This document shows, one piece after another, positions 1 through 7,614 of a DNA stretch of 64,000 bases. Each line of letters begins with the position of its first letter. The first letter of the stretch is position 1. Below the pieces are notes generated by a model, which saw nothing but the letters and a program-made list of their open reading frames with translations, was not told the origin of the DNA and ran no database searches. This stretch comes from Bacteroides sp. GTDB taxonomy: Bacteria > Bacteroidota > Bacteroidia > Bacteroidales > Bacteroidaceae. Made by a program: the position numbers and the translations under genes. The stretch covers positions 1 through 64,000 of the forward strand of contig DXWV01000055.1 in assembly GCA_019416685.1 (NCBI GenBank), written 5' to 3'.

Positions 1-46
1 GTTCACCATCAAAATAGATTTTATCACCAACTTTAAATCGTTTCAT
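1..46 (-). CDS. Partial small protein, cut by the left edge
   Basis: A reading frame begins with ATG at 46 on the minus strand and reads MKRFKVGDKIYFDGE before leaving the window. The VGDKIYFDG stretch has the look of a small beta-barrel (KOW or SH3-like) start, but that is only an impression. It follows the 34-aa frame upstream by 17 bases and is probably part of the same leftward operon. The function is unknown. Confidence 0.45.
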   Translation of the reverse strand, partial: MKRFKVGDKIYFDGE

Positions 47-63
47 TTCTATATAATTACGAA

Positions 64-168
64 TTAAACCTCTTTTTGAGTAATCAACATCTCGGCCTTG
101 TATCGTTTACCCTTGTGAGTGAACTCAGTGCTTAATGTCGTTTTTGCAGAATTGGCGTCTATCGCCAT
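64..168 (-). CDS. Hypothetical 34-aa protein
   Basis: This short frame encodes 34 residues, starting MAIDANSAKTTL and ending in QKEV. It overlaps the 3' end of the 90-aa gene upstream by 10 bases, the tight packing seen throughout this operon. No domain is recognisable. It is supported only by its position in a gap-free leftward operon and by plausible composition. Confidence 0.4.
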   Translation of the reverse strand: MAIDANSAKTTLSTEFTHKGKRYKAEMLITQKEV

Positions 169-431
169 ACTTGATATACTAATAAGGCTAAATAGTCCAA
201 ATTGGAGTTTATCTTCAGCTTTTTGGTACTATTAATGTAGTCAGATAATGTAGTATCTATCTGCTCTTGAGACAATGCTTGCATTGCCTGCCATTCAGCG
301 CCTGAATAAAATTCACGGCGCATATTTTCCTGTTCTTCCGGAGTATATCTATCTATCCAATCTTTACCATGATTATTCTGCATACATTCACAGAATGCAT
401 CATGCAACAATTCCTCATATATTTTCTTCAT
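159..431 (-). CDS. Hypothetical 90-aa protein
   Basis: An acidic, mostly helical 90-residue protein starting MKKIYEELLHDAF. The central region carries the pattern YTPEEQENMRREF followed by GAEWQAMQ, as seen in small phage proteins with no assigned role. It lies 11 bases downstream of the PcfJ-like gene on the same strand and is probably co-transcribed with it. No function is assigned. Confidence 0.55.
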   Translation of the reverse strand: MKKIYEELLHDAFCECMQNNHGKDWIDRYTPEEQENMRREFYSGAEWQAMQALSQEQIDTTLSDYINSTKKLKINSNLDYLALLVYQVWR

Positions 432-442
432 TTCTTATCCTT

Positions 443-1744
443 TTACGCCGTCAGTCTTTGACGAATCAAATTCATATTCTTTTTCATAAGCTGTATGATA
501 CGTTCATGGTACTCTGTGTTATTGTTACAGACACCGCGAGATTGAACTACATCGAGCGTTTTAAGATTCACTTCAATGGTCTCTATGCGCTTGTCTCCAA
601 TACTGGCAGAGAGAATAAGACAGTCAGAACGTTTCCAATAGCCATTGGCAAATACGCAATGGTGCATGGTGTCCCCTTCCTGTTTGAATTCATCGAGAGA
701 TTTCAGAGGAACGATAGTTAATTTGTTGTCGGAGATTACCAAATCTACAAACTTACCGATCCGCTCAAGGAATTTCTTTTCTGCTTCCTTCTGTTTGAGC
801 ATTTCCCGTTCCAGTCGTTCTTTCTCGGATTTCTCCTGTTCCTTCCGACGCTTGGCAACGTAATAGTCATGAGCCTTACGAAAGTTCTTGGGACAAACAT
901 AATAAGCGTTGCGCAGGTCTTTATGATATCTTTCCAGGAGCTGAAGGTAGTCATTGTACATACTTGCATCTTTGACTATATATTTGTTCCGGATGCAGAT
1001 TTTTATCGTTGACCAATACCTATTAATGAAAGAAGCGTTACCATTTGTCACATATCCAAGTAGGTTGTATTGTTTGGCTTTGAGTAATGTTTCATTTTTG
1101 GGTTCATGCTTTACACCCTTCAGGAGCCAGTAAGGATCAGCACCTTTGATTTGTCGGTTGACGCCGTATTTCTTGTACTCACTCTTCCATTTTTGAACCG
1201 GATAGGTCATGTGTACATATACTTCATAATCGAATGAATTATAGCTCATACTACGTGTCCGGATTTGCATTTCAGAGCTATGAGACCAACCGTCAAACAT
1301 GTACGCTGAATTCATTAAACGACCTTTGGCTATAATAGTAACCACTTCGTCATCTGACATCCATTTCTGCATTACTTCATCGATGAAATAATGAACAGGT
1401 TTCCCTGTACGATTAGAGCGAAGAATATAGACATATCGGAATACCTGGTATTCCTCAAATTTATCCACGATACAAAAGAACCGTTCTTCTTTATCGGTAC
1501 GCTTCTTAGAGGTGGTTATAACTAAATCGGCATCACAATGAGGGCACGTTTCTTTTCTTCCGTCTTTGATACCGGTATTATCGAAGTACTGGCCGCACTC
1601 TGTACAGTAGATGAACTTCTTCGTACGATATCCGTTGTGACTAACAACCTTTTCTTTTGCCCATTTGTCGACTTCCAAACCGAACATAGGTAAGCGATTG
1701 CTCAGCTCCATTATCTTGAATTGAAGTTTTGTTCTCGGTTTCAT
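443..1744 (-). CDS. PcfJ-like protein
   Basis: A 433-residue protein resembling the PcfJ-like family first named on enterococcal conjugative plasmid pCF10 and common in Bacteroides phages and mobile elements. A zinc-ribbon-like pair of cysteines (CTEC and CPHC) sits near residues 47-70. A basic coiled-coil stretch precedes the family's C-terminal block with GDTMHHCV and a later VQSRG segment. The biochemical role is not established; the family often accompanies a PcfK-like partner, as it does here, where that gene begins 3 bases away. The assignment rests on motif pattern and gene pairing. Confidence 0.8.
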   Translation of the reverse strand: MKPRTKLQFKIMELSNRLPMFGLEVDKWAKEKVVSHNGYRTKKFIYCTECGQYFDNTGIKDGRKETCPHCDADLVITTSKKRTDKEERFFCIVDKFEEYQVFRYVYILRSNRTGKPVHYFIDEVMQKWMSDDEVVTIIAKGRLMNSAYMFDGWSHSSEMQIRTRSMSYNSFDYEVYVHMTYPVQKWKSEYKKYGVNRQIKGADPYWLLKGVKHEPKNETLLKAKQYNLLGYVTNGNASFINRYWSTIKICIRNKYIVKDASMYNDYLQLLERYHKDLRNAYYVCPKNFRKAHDYYVAKRRKEQEKSEKERLEREMLKQKEAEKKFLERIGKFVDLVISDNKLTIVPLKSLDEFKQEGDTMHHCVFANGYWKRSDCLILSASIGDKRIETIEVNLKTLDVVQSRGVCNNNTEYHERIIQLMKKNMNLIRQRLTA

Positions 1745-1746
1745 TG

Positions 1747-2172
1747 TTAAAATAGTGACATCTGTTGAACTTCGGTTACTTCTTTCTTTGCCCGTGCAGG
1801 CTTTTTACGGAGTAAAGCCTGCTGTTCCTCTGCAAGACGTTTAATAGCTTCCTGACGTGCTTTCTCCTTATCTTCTTCCGTAAGTTCCACAGCCTTCGAT
1901 GCAGGAACACTTACAGAAGTTCTCGCATTAGCCGGAAGCTTGTTTATCTTAATATCATCCTCGTCGTAGTAATGAACTGCCATTCCGTACACTTCTTCAT
2001 CAGTCATTGCAACAGCATTACCCCGCTTTTTAGCTTCACCGAGGATATAGTTACAACACTCATCAAGGTTCTTGTTTGTTTTAGCATAGGATACAGCAAA
2101 CAACTTATCTGTTTTTGCACGTAAATCCAAGTATGCCTGGATTGCTTTCTTAAAGTCTTGTGATGATTTCAT
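1747..2172 (-). CDS. PcfK-like protein
   Basis: A 141-residue protein with the PcfK-like layout. The N-terminal half contains CCNYILGEAKKRG and the AVHYYDEDDIKIN signature. A charged coiled-coil region follows, and the protein ends in a basic stretch finishing QMSLF. It lies immediately upstream of the PcfJ-like gene in the leftward operon with a 2-base gap. The pair is recurrent in Bacteroidota mobile elements; its molecular function is unknown. The ATG at 2172 follows the AT-rich leader expected of Bacteroides. Confidence 0.8.
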   Translation of the reverse strand: MKSSQDFKKAIQAYLDLRAKTDKLFAVSYAKTNKNLDECCNYILGEAKKRGNAVAMTDEEVYGMAVHYYDEDDIKINKLPANARTSVSVPASKAVELTEEDKEKARQEAIKRLAEEQQALLRKKPARAKKEVTEVQQMSLF

Positions 2173-2322
2173 ATATTTCTATTTTAAGTTATAATAAAAA
2201 GTTATCAGCCCTTTAATGTCAGTTACCTGACAACCCTCCGGGCTGTATAGGACAAGTTGCCGTAAAGTGTTAATTTCTTATCCAAAATCTTATAATAATC
2301 TGATTATAAGATATTTAACAGC

Positions 2323-2336
2323 GCACCATATGGTGC
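2323..2336. terminator. Palindrome with T-run in the 2173-2374 gap
   Basis: The 202-base gap between the PcfK-like and replication-like genes holds a perfect 14-bp palindrome, GCACCATATGGTGC. It has A-residues on one flank and TTTT on the other. It could end rightward read-through, or be a protein-binding site upstream of the PcfK/PcfJ pair. No rightward gene lies nearby, so the terminator reading is weak. No further gene is visible in the gap. Confidence 0.35.
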
Positions 2337-2374
2337 TTTTTAGATTATCACATAAATATTTGATTATCAATCAA

Positions 2375-3316
2375 TTAACATTTCTTACGAATGGGCGTAA
2401 AAATCCCTGTTTGATACCCAGCCAAAAGTTTATCCTTGAATTCACGTTCCAACTCACCTATTTCCTCTACATACTTCTCACGTTCTTCCGGCCAACTCCT
2501 GGCAAAATTGCGTATCGTCTCCCATTGTTTTCTTGTCAGTTTCCCGTCCAAATAGAGCTGCTTGTAACGCTCCTTGTAACGGGTCACTCCAATTCGATAT
2601 ATCTCCCTGGCCCGGTCAAGCTGAGAGATCTTTACTCCTTTTACCGCAGACAGCTCCCTAACAAAGCATATCTCTGACCAATCCTTATAAAATATACGAC
2701 CGACTTTAGACAGAAAAAAGTTATCCGTTAACTCTGTCATCGGGACAGACTGGTGTTTATATATCGTTTCAATACGCAGAATATTAGCTCCGACATTCCG
2801 CCCTTTCTCCCCAGCTTCAAAGGTTTTATCGTACACCTTTAGCACTTTACGGAAGTACTTACTTTTCTCTGTAGTCTGCTGCTTGAATGCGGAATAGTTC
2901 GCATCATTCCAGAGATATTTCCCGGAAACCTCGTACATCTGCTTTATATAAGACTCCGCAGGGAGGGACATTTTCATTGTAATCCCGATCTCGTAGTATG
3001 TTACCACTGCATTCTCCATCCTGACACATAACCTTAACAAAACTTCCTTAATTGTCCTTACAGCCATTGCAAAGGTTATCGGCCGGCTGTTATCCAACTT
3101 GCCTGTTTTCCCTTTGGAGTAAAGCTTGCAGATAGAACATGTACACCGTAATCTGTTTCCACGAAGTTCAATAAAGCAACCGTCAAAGTTTGCGTATGCA
3201 GTAGACTTGTAATAAACTTCATCGCCCTCTGTACATTGTTCAAGGTAATTACGAAGTACAATCGTATCAATGTCAGCAGTATCAATCGTTGCTTTTATAA
3301 TCACTTTATCAAACAT
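2375..3316 (-). CDS. Replication-initiation-like protein (gene II/X-type)
   Basis: A 313-residue protein whose layout recalls the filamentous-phage gene II/X replication proteins. The features are a central segment with YYEIGITMKM (compare the family's EFGVNI-type block), a YDK motif (LKVYDKTF), then LRIE about 25 residues later, and a helical C-terminus. It carries a CTCSIC pair near residue 60. Family members nick the plus strand to start rolling-circle replication. I cannot point with confidence to the catalytic Tyr. It overlaps the 79-aa gene upstream by 16 bases. It may equally be an unrelated Bacteroidota phage protein. Confidence 0.4.
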   Translation of the reverse strand: MFDKVIIKATIDTADIDTIVLRNYLEQCTEGDEVYYKSTAYANFDGCFIELRGNRLRCTCSICKLYSKGKTGKLDNSRPITFAMAVRTIKEVLLRLCVRMENAVVTYYEIGITMKMSLPAESYIKQMYEVSGKYLWNDANYSAFKQQTTEKSKYFRKVLKVYDKTFEAGEKGRNVGANILRIETIYKHQSVPMTELTDNFFLSKVGRIFYKDWSEICFVRELSAVKGVKISQLDRAREIYRIGVTRYKERYKQLYLDGKLTRKQWETIRNFARSWPEEREKYVEEIGELEREFKDKLLAGYQTGIFTPIRKKC

Positions 3317-3540
3317 TGTTTGCCTTGTGAATCAAACACAACGAATATTACCGGAGTCTTGTCTGGTCTCAGATGCCCTATACAGAATTGAGACATTTGG
3401 CAATGCTTTGCTCCGAATTCATTTTGAAATGTGCAACCTCCACATCCTGCTTTAGATAGCAATGCTTTAATCTTTTTATCTGCAGAATACTTGACTGGAG
3501 TTCTACCGACCCTGAGCTTCTTAAAATCCACTTTACTCAT
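3301..3540 (-). CDS. Cys-rich hypothetical 79-aa protein
   Basis: A 79-residue basic protein with CGGC, then single Cys residues around a QMSQFCIGHL segment, a pattern that could bind zinc. It starts MSKVDFKKL, overlaps the downstream replication-like gene by 16 bases, and lies 5 bases below the next gene. No known domain is recognised. Confidence 0.55.
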   Translation of the reverse strand: MSKVDFKKLRVGRTPVKYSADKKIKALLSKAGCGGCTFQNEFGAKHCQMSQFCIGHLRPDKTPVIFVVFDSQGKQCLIK

Positions 3541-3545
3541 AATCT

Positions 3546-3923
3546 TTATTTTTTATATTTATTTCCATAATGAAACTTTATATCATTCAGCCCTGGCACA
3601 CACTCGGCCATTTCTTTATTGAAAATGGCCCAATGCAAATCTTCTATTGCCTCTGATAAGGTTGACAACTTTACATGTTGTAATCCATGATATGGCTGCA
3701 TAGTAATCTCTACAGCTTTTGATTCCTGTTTGAATCCGTTATAGTATACACCATGCCGTATCTCACCTTCTTTTCTTTCATACATTCGCCCCCTGATAAA
3801 CAGGCTTGTATGAATTAACTTATCACCTAACTTCCTGAACATCTCATATGCAGGTTTAAAGGAATCAGCATAATAAGTCCTTTGGCAATTCTCGTAAAAA
3901 CGAGTATCTATTTGATATATCAT
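3546..3923 (-). CDS. Hypothetical 125-aa protein
   Basis: The preferred start is the ATG at 3923 (MIYQIDTRFYENC). It shares its A with the stop codon of the 50-aa gene upstream (TAATG), a typical translational-coupling arrangement; an upstream start at 3950 would overlap that gene instead. The protein contains a RGRMYERKEGEIRHGVYY segment and is probably a compact alpha/beta fold. No family is recognised. Confidence 0.55.
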   Translation of the reverse strand: MIYQIDTRFYENCQRTYYADSFKPAYEMFRKLGDKLIHTSLFIRGRMYERKEGEIRHGVYYNGFKQESKAVEITMQPYHGLQHVKLSTLSEAIEDLHWAIFNKEMAECVPGLNDIKFHYGNKYKK

Positions 3924-4075
3924 TATTTTCTCTTTAAAAAGTACAGACACATTCTTGCTCCCACAGAGCGATTACATCCATGAATCGGACAGTAACACAT
4001 TAAATTCTCTACAGGACCGGCACGCTGACAACACCGACAATCACATTTAATCTTTCCGATATCTACTTTAGCCAT
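3923..4075 (-). CDS. Cys-rich 50-aa micro-protein
   Basis: A 50-residue protein beginning MAKVDIGKIK with seven cysteines and a histidine: CDCRCC near residue 11, then CYCPIHGC near residue 27, and a last Cys at 43. The spacing suggests one treble-clef or zinc-ribbon site. It is coupled to the downstream gene by a TAATG overlap. Its role is unknown; small zinc proteins of this kind in phage early regions often act as transcription or nuclease modulators. Confidence 0.55.
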   Translation of the reverse strand: MAKVDIGKIKCDCRCCQRAGPVENLMCYCPIHGCNRSVGARMCLYFLKRK

Positions 4076-4091
4076 AACCTAAGATTTAAAA

Positions 4092-4113
4092 CTCCCGGAT
4101 ATTTCACCGGGAG
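4092..4113. terminator. Hairpin in the 4076-4183 gap
   Basis: The sequence CTCCCGG, 8 unpaired bases, then CCGGGAG forms a GC-rich stem in the 108-base gap between the 66-aa gene and the 50-aa gene. Neither flank carries a clean T-run, so it may be an attenuator or processing site rather than a terminator. Confidence 0.4.
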
Positions 4114-4183
4114 GGATTGATAAAATTAAAACTTAAACCGGGGCTGTCCCGACGGTGTCCTTTTCACCGGCTTCTTTAAATGA

Positions 4184-4384
4184 TTAGTTATTCCTGCATC
4201 TCAGCAGGGTTGATTTGATAATGATCGCTTTTGGGGTTAAAATAGTAGTCTCATTAGAACGGTGTAGAAGGGTACTCTTTTTGATCCCGACTTCATCCTC
4301 ATTTAAGTAGTCATAAATAGCACTTAACGATCCAAAATAATAGTTCTTCTTTTTGAAGATCAAATATACATGTATGACTTTCAT
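4184..4384 (-). CDS. Hypothetical 66-aa protein
   Basis: A 66-residue protein starting MKVIHVYLIF with a KKKNYYFGSLSAIYDYL segment. This resembles the small 'seed' domains of Bacteroidota phage proteins that end in helix-turn-helix-like elements. It lies between the 52-aa gene and the hairpin at 4092. No function is assigned. Confidence 0.45.
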   Translation of the reverse strand: MKVIHVYLIFKKKNYYFGSLSAIYDYLNEDEVGIKKSTLLHRSNETTILTPKAIIIKSTLLRCRNN

Positions 4385-4408
4385 TATACCAAAAGTTCTA
4401 TATATGAC

Positions 4409-4567
4409 TTATTTAGACATCTTACTTAATTTCTTTCTCATCTTATTACACCTCCGTATCAGGTCTCGTGCTGGAGATGTGGGAGAAGAAAGAACTTTTA
4501 TTTCCTCTGAGCATTGTCGAAGCAGCCGCTCAATGGTCCTTATATCCGTTTTGCATATTTCAGGCAT
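4409..4567 (-). CDS. Hypothetical 52-aa basic protein
   Basis: This short frame starts MPEICKTDIRTIERLL and ends in a strongly basic tail (RKKLSKMSK). It is predicted to be helical. It starts 3 bases downstream of the NinG gene stop and is probably co-translated. The basic C-terminus would suit nucleic-acid contact, but no family is recognised. Confidence 0.45.
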   Translation of the reverse strand: MPEICKTDIRTIERLLRQCSEEIKVLSSPTSPARDLIRRCNKMRKKLSKMSK

Positions 4568-4570
4568 AGA

Positions 4571-4975
4571 TTAATCAATTTGTTTTTCTTGCTTCAGCCG
4601 CTTTATCTCTTTCTTGTAGTAGGCAATCATAGCCTTATACTCGAACTCAGAAATCTTATTCACCTGGTTCTTCATTGATTCAAGCAATACAACTGTGGTG
4701 ACACCATATTTTTCAAAAAGCCCTCTCCGGTATCCTTGAATGTTTCCTTCGTCAAATCGATTGCACGAACGACATTGGGCATTACAATTTATCTCACTAT
4801 ATCGTGTAGACATATGCTGACGGTTGATATAATGCCCGCAATCCGCCTGTTCAAAAGGCTTGATTTGTCCGCATGAGATACATTTGAAAGTCCCATCTTT
4901 CCTTGCATCGCGCAGACGAATGAAAAGGCTGAATACTACATCAAGCTTCTTTTTCAGATTGGGTTTCCCGGCCAT
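4571..4975 (-). CDS. ninG: NinG (Rap) recombination-protein homologue
   Basis: A 134-residue protein matching the lambda NinG/Rap family, structure-specific endonucleases that resolve branched DNA during phage recombination. The signature block is clear: FKCISCG near residue 30, then ADCGHYINRQHM, then NCNAQCRSCNRF. This makes a Cys/His metal-binding nuclease core. The helical C-terminus ends KRLKQEKQID. The protein is shorter than lambda NinG (about 200 residues), as is usual in Bacteroidota. It supports the view that block 1 is a phage-type element. Confidence 0.85.
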   Translation of the reverse strand: MAGKPNLKKKLDVVFSLFIRLRDARKDGTFKCISCGQIKPFEQADCGHYINRQHMSTRYSEINCNAQCRSCNRFDEGNIQGYRRGLFEKYGVTTVVLLESMKNQVNKISEFEYKAMIAYYKKEIKRLKQEKQID

Positions 4976-5294
4976 GACTTATGATTTTATTGTATTGTTC
5001 TTCATTACGAAATCTGATGGCATGGTGATACCACAAACCATTGGAAGACCGGAATAAGCTTTCTTCTTCTGAGAAGTTATAATCACTTAATTGAGCGATA
5101 ATAGCTGCACCTGGTCTTTCTTGGCTCCAGAATATAGAAAGATCACCAAGGTTTGGTATATACTCTAAATCGTTTGTGATATCACAGAGAAAGGCTTTGG
5201 TAGCTTTAGGCTCAAATAGTAATATCAAACTATTACCTATTACTTCAGCCGTGACAAATTCACTACCTTCCGGAATCCTACATATTTTCTTCAT
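4941..5294 (-). CDS. Hypothetical 117-aa protein
   Basis: A 117-residue alpha/beta protein starting MKKICRIPEGSEF. It overlaps the NinG start by 35 bases. A WYHHAIRFRNEEQYNKII segment near the C-terminus is the most distinctive feature. No family is recognised; its place upstream of NinG suggests a replication or recombination accessory. Confidence 0.5.
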   Translation of the reverse strand: MKKICRIPEGSEFVTAEVIGNSLILLFEPKATKAFLCDITNDLEYIPNLGDLSIFWSQERPGAAIIAQLSDYNFSEEESLFRSSNGLWYHHAIRFRNEEQYNKIISHGRETQSEKEA

Positions 5295-5395
5295 TGCTAC
5301 TTATTTTACTGATTAACAGAGGATTTTATACCATTATCTAACTATAATTGAGTATCTTACGAAGTATATCTATCATCTCAACTATTATAGGGATA

Positions 5396-5503
5396 TTAGT
5401 GACATATTTTAGAAATAATTACGCATGTGGATATAATTATGGAAATCGTAGAAAGTACTACTGATATACAGAACAATACATCTGGCAAGTTTTTATTATT
5501 CAT
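5396..5503 (-). CDS. Possible 35-aa membrane peptide
   Basis: The 224-base gap between the SPFH gene and the 117-aa gene contains a 35-codon frame starting MNNKNLPDVLF. Most of it is one hydrophobic segment rich in Ile, Val and Ser. It would be a single-pass membrane peptide beside the SPFH lipoprotein gene. Support is limited to composition and position. Confidence 0.35.
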   Translation of the reverse strand: MNNKNLPDVLFCISVVLSTISIIISTCVIISKICH

Positions 5504-5518
5504 AATAGCAATGCGTGT

Positions 5519-6310
5519 TTATTTTGTTATTTTCAAAAATTCGGGAACAATGCCATATAACGGTGTTTTTCCATCCCATCGGTCTATAAACTTATTATAA
5601 AGAATTTCTTTTGTCAAGCCTTTAGACCGAATTATAGCCTGTTCTGTTTTAAGCCGTTCAAGTTCATTTAGTTTCTTTTGCTCTTCTATCTGCTGGTCAA
5701 GAACAGAAATATTAGTGTTCACCTCGTTACGACTGTCAATCTTCTCACGTACCTTTTCAGAGAACTCTAACTGAGCCGAGAATGTGAGTAATTGCAGCCC
5801 TCTTTTCTCGAACTCCTTATCTACAATCTGCTCTAATCTTCTTTCAAAGACAAGTGAGCCGCCATCTGCCATAAGACTGTCGGTTTTATGCTTCCGGCTC
5901 TCTTCTTTTATCAAATCATAGATGCGTGGTTCCAATATATTATCTTCAAGTGAACTCATAAAGTCATTGCCGCTACCGATATGCTTATTATCGAACACTA
6001 CATCAATAGCTCGTTCTTTGATTACCTTATAAGAATAGGTAGGGCGTGCTTTGAACTCTGTATTATCGGCAGCTTTAAGCGTGACGGCTTCGGCAAAGTC
6101 ACCTCTTTGGTCGAATAATGGGACTTGAAAAAGTTCAGTACCCCATTCCCATGTAGATACTTTACCGGTCTTGATGGAAAAGTCTTTCTTACCGTCTTTT
6201 CCGTAATTCTCCATAAACACACCTGCATAATTAGGAGCAACTCTTTCGCAAGAAGTGAATACCAACACGGCAAATAATGCCACAATCAAAAAATCAATCT
6301 TTCTTCTCAT
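5519..6310 (-). CDS. SPFH/prohibitin-like lipoprotein
   Basis: A 263-residue lipoprotein. An N-terminal hydrophobic segment ends at a lipobox with Cys21 (VFTSC). The rest follows an SPFH/band-7 pattern: a beta-rich domain with VTLKAADNTEF and YSYKV, then a long helical region (about residues 165-235) with QLEFSEKVREKI and RNEVNTN like prohibitin/HflK proteins. The family forms membrane-bound rings that modulate proteases. Phage-borne copies could modify the host envelope or FtsH-type proteolysis; this is inference. The start overlaps the upstream membrane-peptide gene by 17 bases. Confidence 0.75.
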   Translation of the reverse strand: MRRKIDFLIVALFAVLVFTSCERVAPNYAGVFMENYGKDGKKDFSIKTGKVSTWEWGTELFQVPLFDQRGDFAEAVTLKAADNTEFKARPTYSYKVIKERAIDVVFDNKHIGSGNDFMSSLEDNILEPRIYDLIKEESRKHKTDSLMADGGSLVFERRLEQIVDKEFEKRGLQLLTFSAQLEFSEKVREKIDSRNEVNTNISVLDQQIEEQKKLNELERLKTEQAIIRSKGLTKEILYNKFIDRWDGKTPLYGIVPEFLKITK

Positions 6311-6461
6311 CTTTTTCGTTTTTTAGAAGTTTATAAATCAAGTAAATTACAGCCGATAGGATTACGGCAATGCCTAACCACGGATTCACGTGATTGAACA
6401 AGCGATTACCAATTGGGATAGCTATCACGGCTATTAATAGCATCCAGTACTTTTTCTTCAT
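6294..6461 (-). CDS. Two-helix membrane protein, 55 aa
   Basis: The preferred start is the ATG at 6461 (MKKKYWMLLIAV), giving 55 residues with two hydrophobic segments separated by a short NHVNP loop and a charged KNEKDEKKD tail. A longer frame to 6554 would overlap the neighbouring 59-aa gene heavily. It overlaps the SPFH gene start by 17 bases, so the two are likely translated together and may work at the same membrane. Confidence 0.55.
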   Translation of the reverse strand: MKKKYWMLLIAVIAIPIGNRLFNHVNPWLGIAVILSAVIYLIYKLLKNEKDEKKD

Positions 6462-6471
6462 AATTATCTTA

Positions 6472-6651
6472 TTATTTTCCGAACAATTCATCAATCTCAC
6501 TTTCAAGCCTCTTACTATTCTTACCCATGTAGATACTATCGGCTGCAAATACAAAGAATGCTAACCAGAAGATAAGATCACAATTCATGCAGGTGATAGC
6601 CATTGTAACAAAGGATATACACCATATAAAAGTTAAGGGTAATACTTTCAT
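6472..6651 (-). CDS. Small membrane protein, 59 aa
   Basis: A 59-residue protein starting MKVLPLTFIW with two adjacent hydrophobic stretches (to about residue 42) and a polar C-terminus ending IDELFGK. Its ATG overlaps the TGA of the HTH gene upstream (ATGA), a classic coupling. With the 55-aa protein and the SPFH lipoprotein it forms a run of three envelope-directed genes in this element. Confidence 0.55.
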   Translation of the reverse strand: MKVLPLTFIWCISFVTMAITCMNCDLIFWLAFFVFAADSIYMGKNSKRLESEIDELFGK

Positions 6652-6860
6652 ACTACTTTGTTTTTAAGCACAAACCGATCAAGGCTTGCTATATCATACC
6701 ATATCATTCTACTACCGAATTGAGAGAAAGAGACAAGAGCCTCATTACGTAATCTATCTAAAAAATCCTCACCACATCCAAGGTAGCTCATAGCCTCCTG
6801 TTTGTTGAGCCAGCGTTTGGGAGCCGGCTCTACTTTTACTGTTGTTCTTGTTCGTCCCAT
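6648..6860 (-). CDS. Excisionase/HTH_17-like DNA-binding protein
   Basis: A 70-residue protein of the winged-helix excisionase/DUF3853 style. It contains RWLNKQEAMSYLGCG followed by FLDRLRNEALVSF and a wing-like SRMIWYDIASLDRFV. Such proteins act as Xis factors or small regulators in Bacteroides elements. It is second in the leftward run from the repressor intergenic region, where recombination directionality or early-gene control would be expected. Confidence 0.7.
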   Translation of the reverse strand: MGRTRTTVKVEPAPKRWLNKQEAMSYLGCGEDFLDRLRNEALVSFSQFGSRMIWYDIASLDRFVLKNKVV

Positions 6861-6870
6861 AATTCTATTT

Positions 6871-7089
6871 TTATTTCAGATCAAGACTATTCAAATAATC
6901 CCGCAACCTTATCGCCTCATTAATATCAAAGGTGATTGAACCATTCTCTTCTGAATGAATCCAGAGTTCCTTACCAGTTGGAAAGCTTAAAAGTTGCATC
7001 TCTACACCTCCTTCTATCGTAGAGAATGAATTACTACTTAATACTGTATTATCCATATTCATTGTCACAAATTTATTATACATTTTCAA
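6871..7089 (-). CDS. Hypothetical 72-aa protein
   Basis: A 72-residue protein. The C-terminal half reads as a small beta-hairpin plus helix (LWIHSEENGSITFDINEA, then RLRDYLNSLDL), a pattern frequent in early phage proteins of unknown function. Internal Met codons leave the start uncertain: 7089, or the Met of the MDNTV segment. Confidence 0.5.
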   Translation of the reverse strand: MKMYNKFVTMNMDNTVLSSNSFSTIEGGVEMQLLSFPTGKELWIHSEENGSITFDINEAIRLRDYLNSLDLK

Positions 7090-7207
7090 AATATAAAAAT
7101 CTAATTTTCAGCGAATTAAATAATCAAATTAAAAACCTGTAATAACCGTAAATAACCTTCTTAAACGGGATTTTAATTTAGATTAATTCCAAATAGATTT
7201 TAATTAT

Positions 7208-7288
7208 TCAGATAAAATCAATTTCGATTGGAGCTTTTACCTCACCGGATATTGTAATTTCAATAGAATTTAATAATAATGTTTCCAT
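7208..7288 (-). CDS. 26-aa micro-ORF with a strong ribosome site
   Basis: A 26-codon frame (METLLLNSIEITISG, ending IEIDFI) is preceded by an unusually good Shine-Dalgarno, AAGGAGG, 6 bases before its ATG. Most genes here lack such a site. It lies in the 211-base gap below the 66-aa gene. It may be a leader peptide or a genuine amphipathic microprotein. Confidence 0.45.
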   Translation of the reverse strand: METLLLNSIEITISGEVKAPIEIDFI

Positions 7289-7300
7289 AATTATACCTCC

Positions 7301-7501
7301 TTATTCTATTCTTGTTACAACCAGATTGGGACGATCAATCTTAGTCTTAAATACCTTACCAGTAGTCACTGATACCTGACCACATACAGACTTTACTGTA
7401 TTCATTCTTGAGAGTGGATAAGAATGAGTCTCTCCTATTTCCATCTTTTTTAAGATTGGAAGAATAGGCTCTTTTACTTCTTTCTGATTAACTTTTTCCA
7501 T
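7301..7501 (-). CDS. Hypothetical 66-aa protein, first leftward gene
   Basis: A 66-residue protein starting MEKVNQKEVKEPILPIL, with a KKMEIGETHSYPLSR segment also seen in small Bacteroides phage proteins. It is the first gene of the leftward operon, divergent from the repressor, and would be expressed early from the promoter near 7540. Its role is unknown. Confidence 0.6.
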   Translation of the reverse strand: MEKVNQKEVKEPILPILKKMEIGETHSYPLSRMNTVKSVCGQVSVTTGKVFKTKIDRPNLVVTRIE

Positions 7502-7537
7502 CTTTCTAATAGTTTATTTGGTTTATTAATTAACTTT

Positions 7538-7614
7538 ATGGTGCAAAGTAAAGAAAAACTTTATTATTAGACAAGTTTTTCTTGAATCTATTTTCAACAA
7601 AAACTTTACACCAT
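7538..7614. promoter_or_regulatory. Divergent operator region of the repressor
   Basis: Two inverted repeats lie between the leftward operon and the repressor gene. The inner pair is AAGAAAAACTT (7551-7561) with its exact inverse (7573-7583). The outer pair is ATGGTGCAAAGT (7538-7549) with an inverse matching 11 of 12 bases (7603-7614), which covers the repressor start codon. The outer left half-site overlaps a minus-strand TTACTTTGC, close to the Bacteroides -7 consensus. This is the expected arrangement of repressor operators controlling both directions. Confidence 0.65.

Noticed and set aside
275..721. Rightward frame of 148 codons
   Set aside because: It is antisense to the 90-aa and PcfJ-like genes and has no protein-like features.
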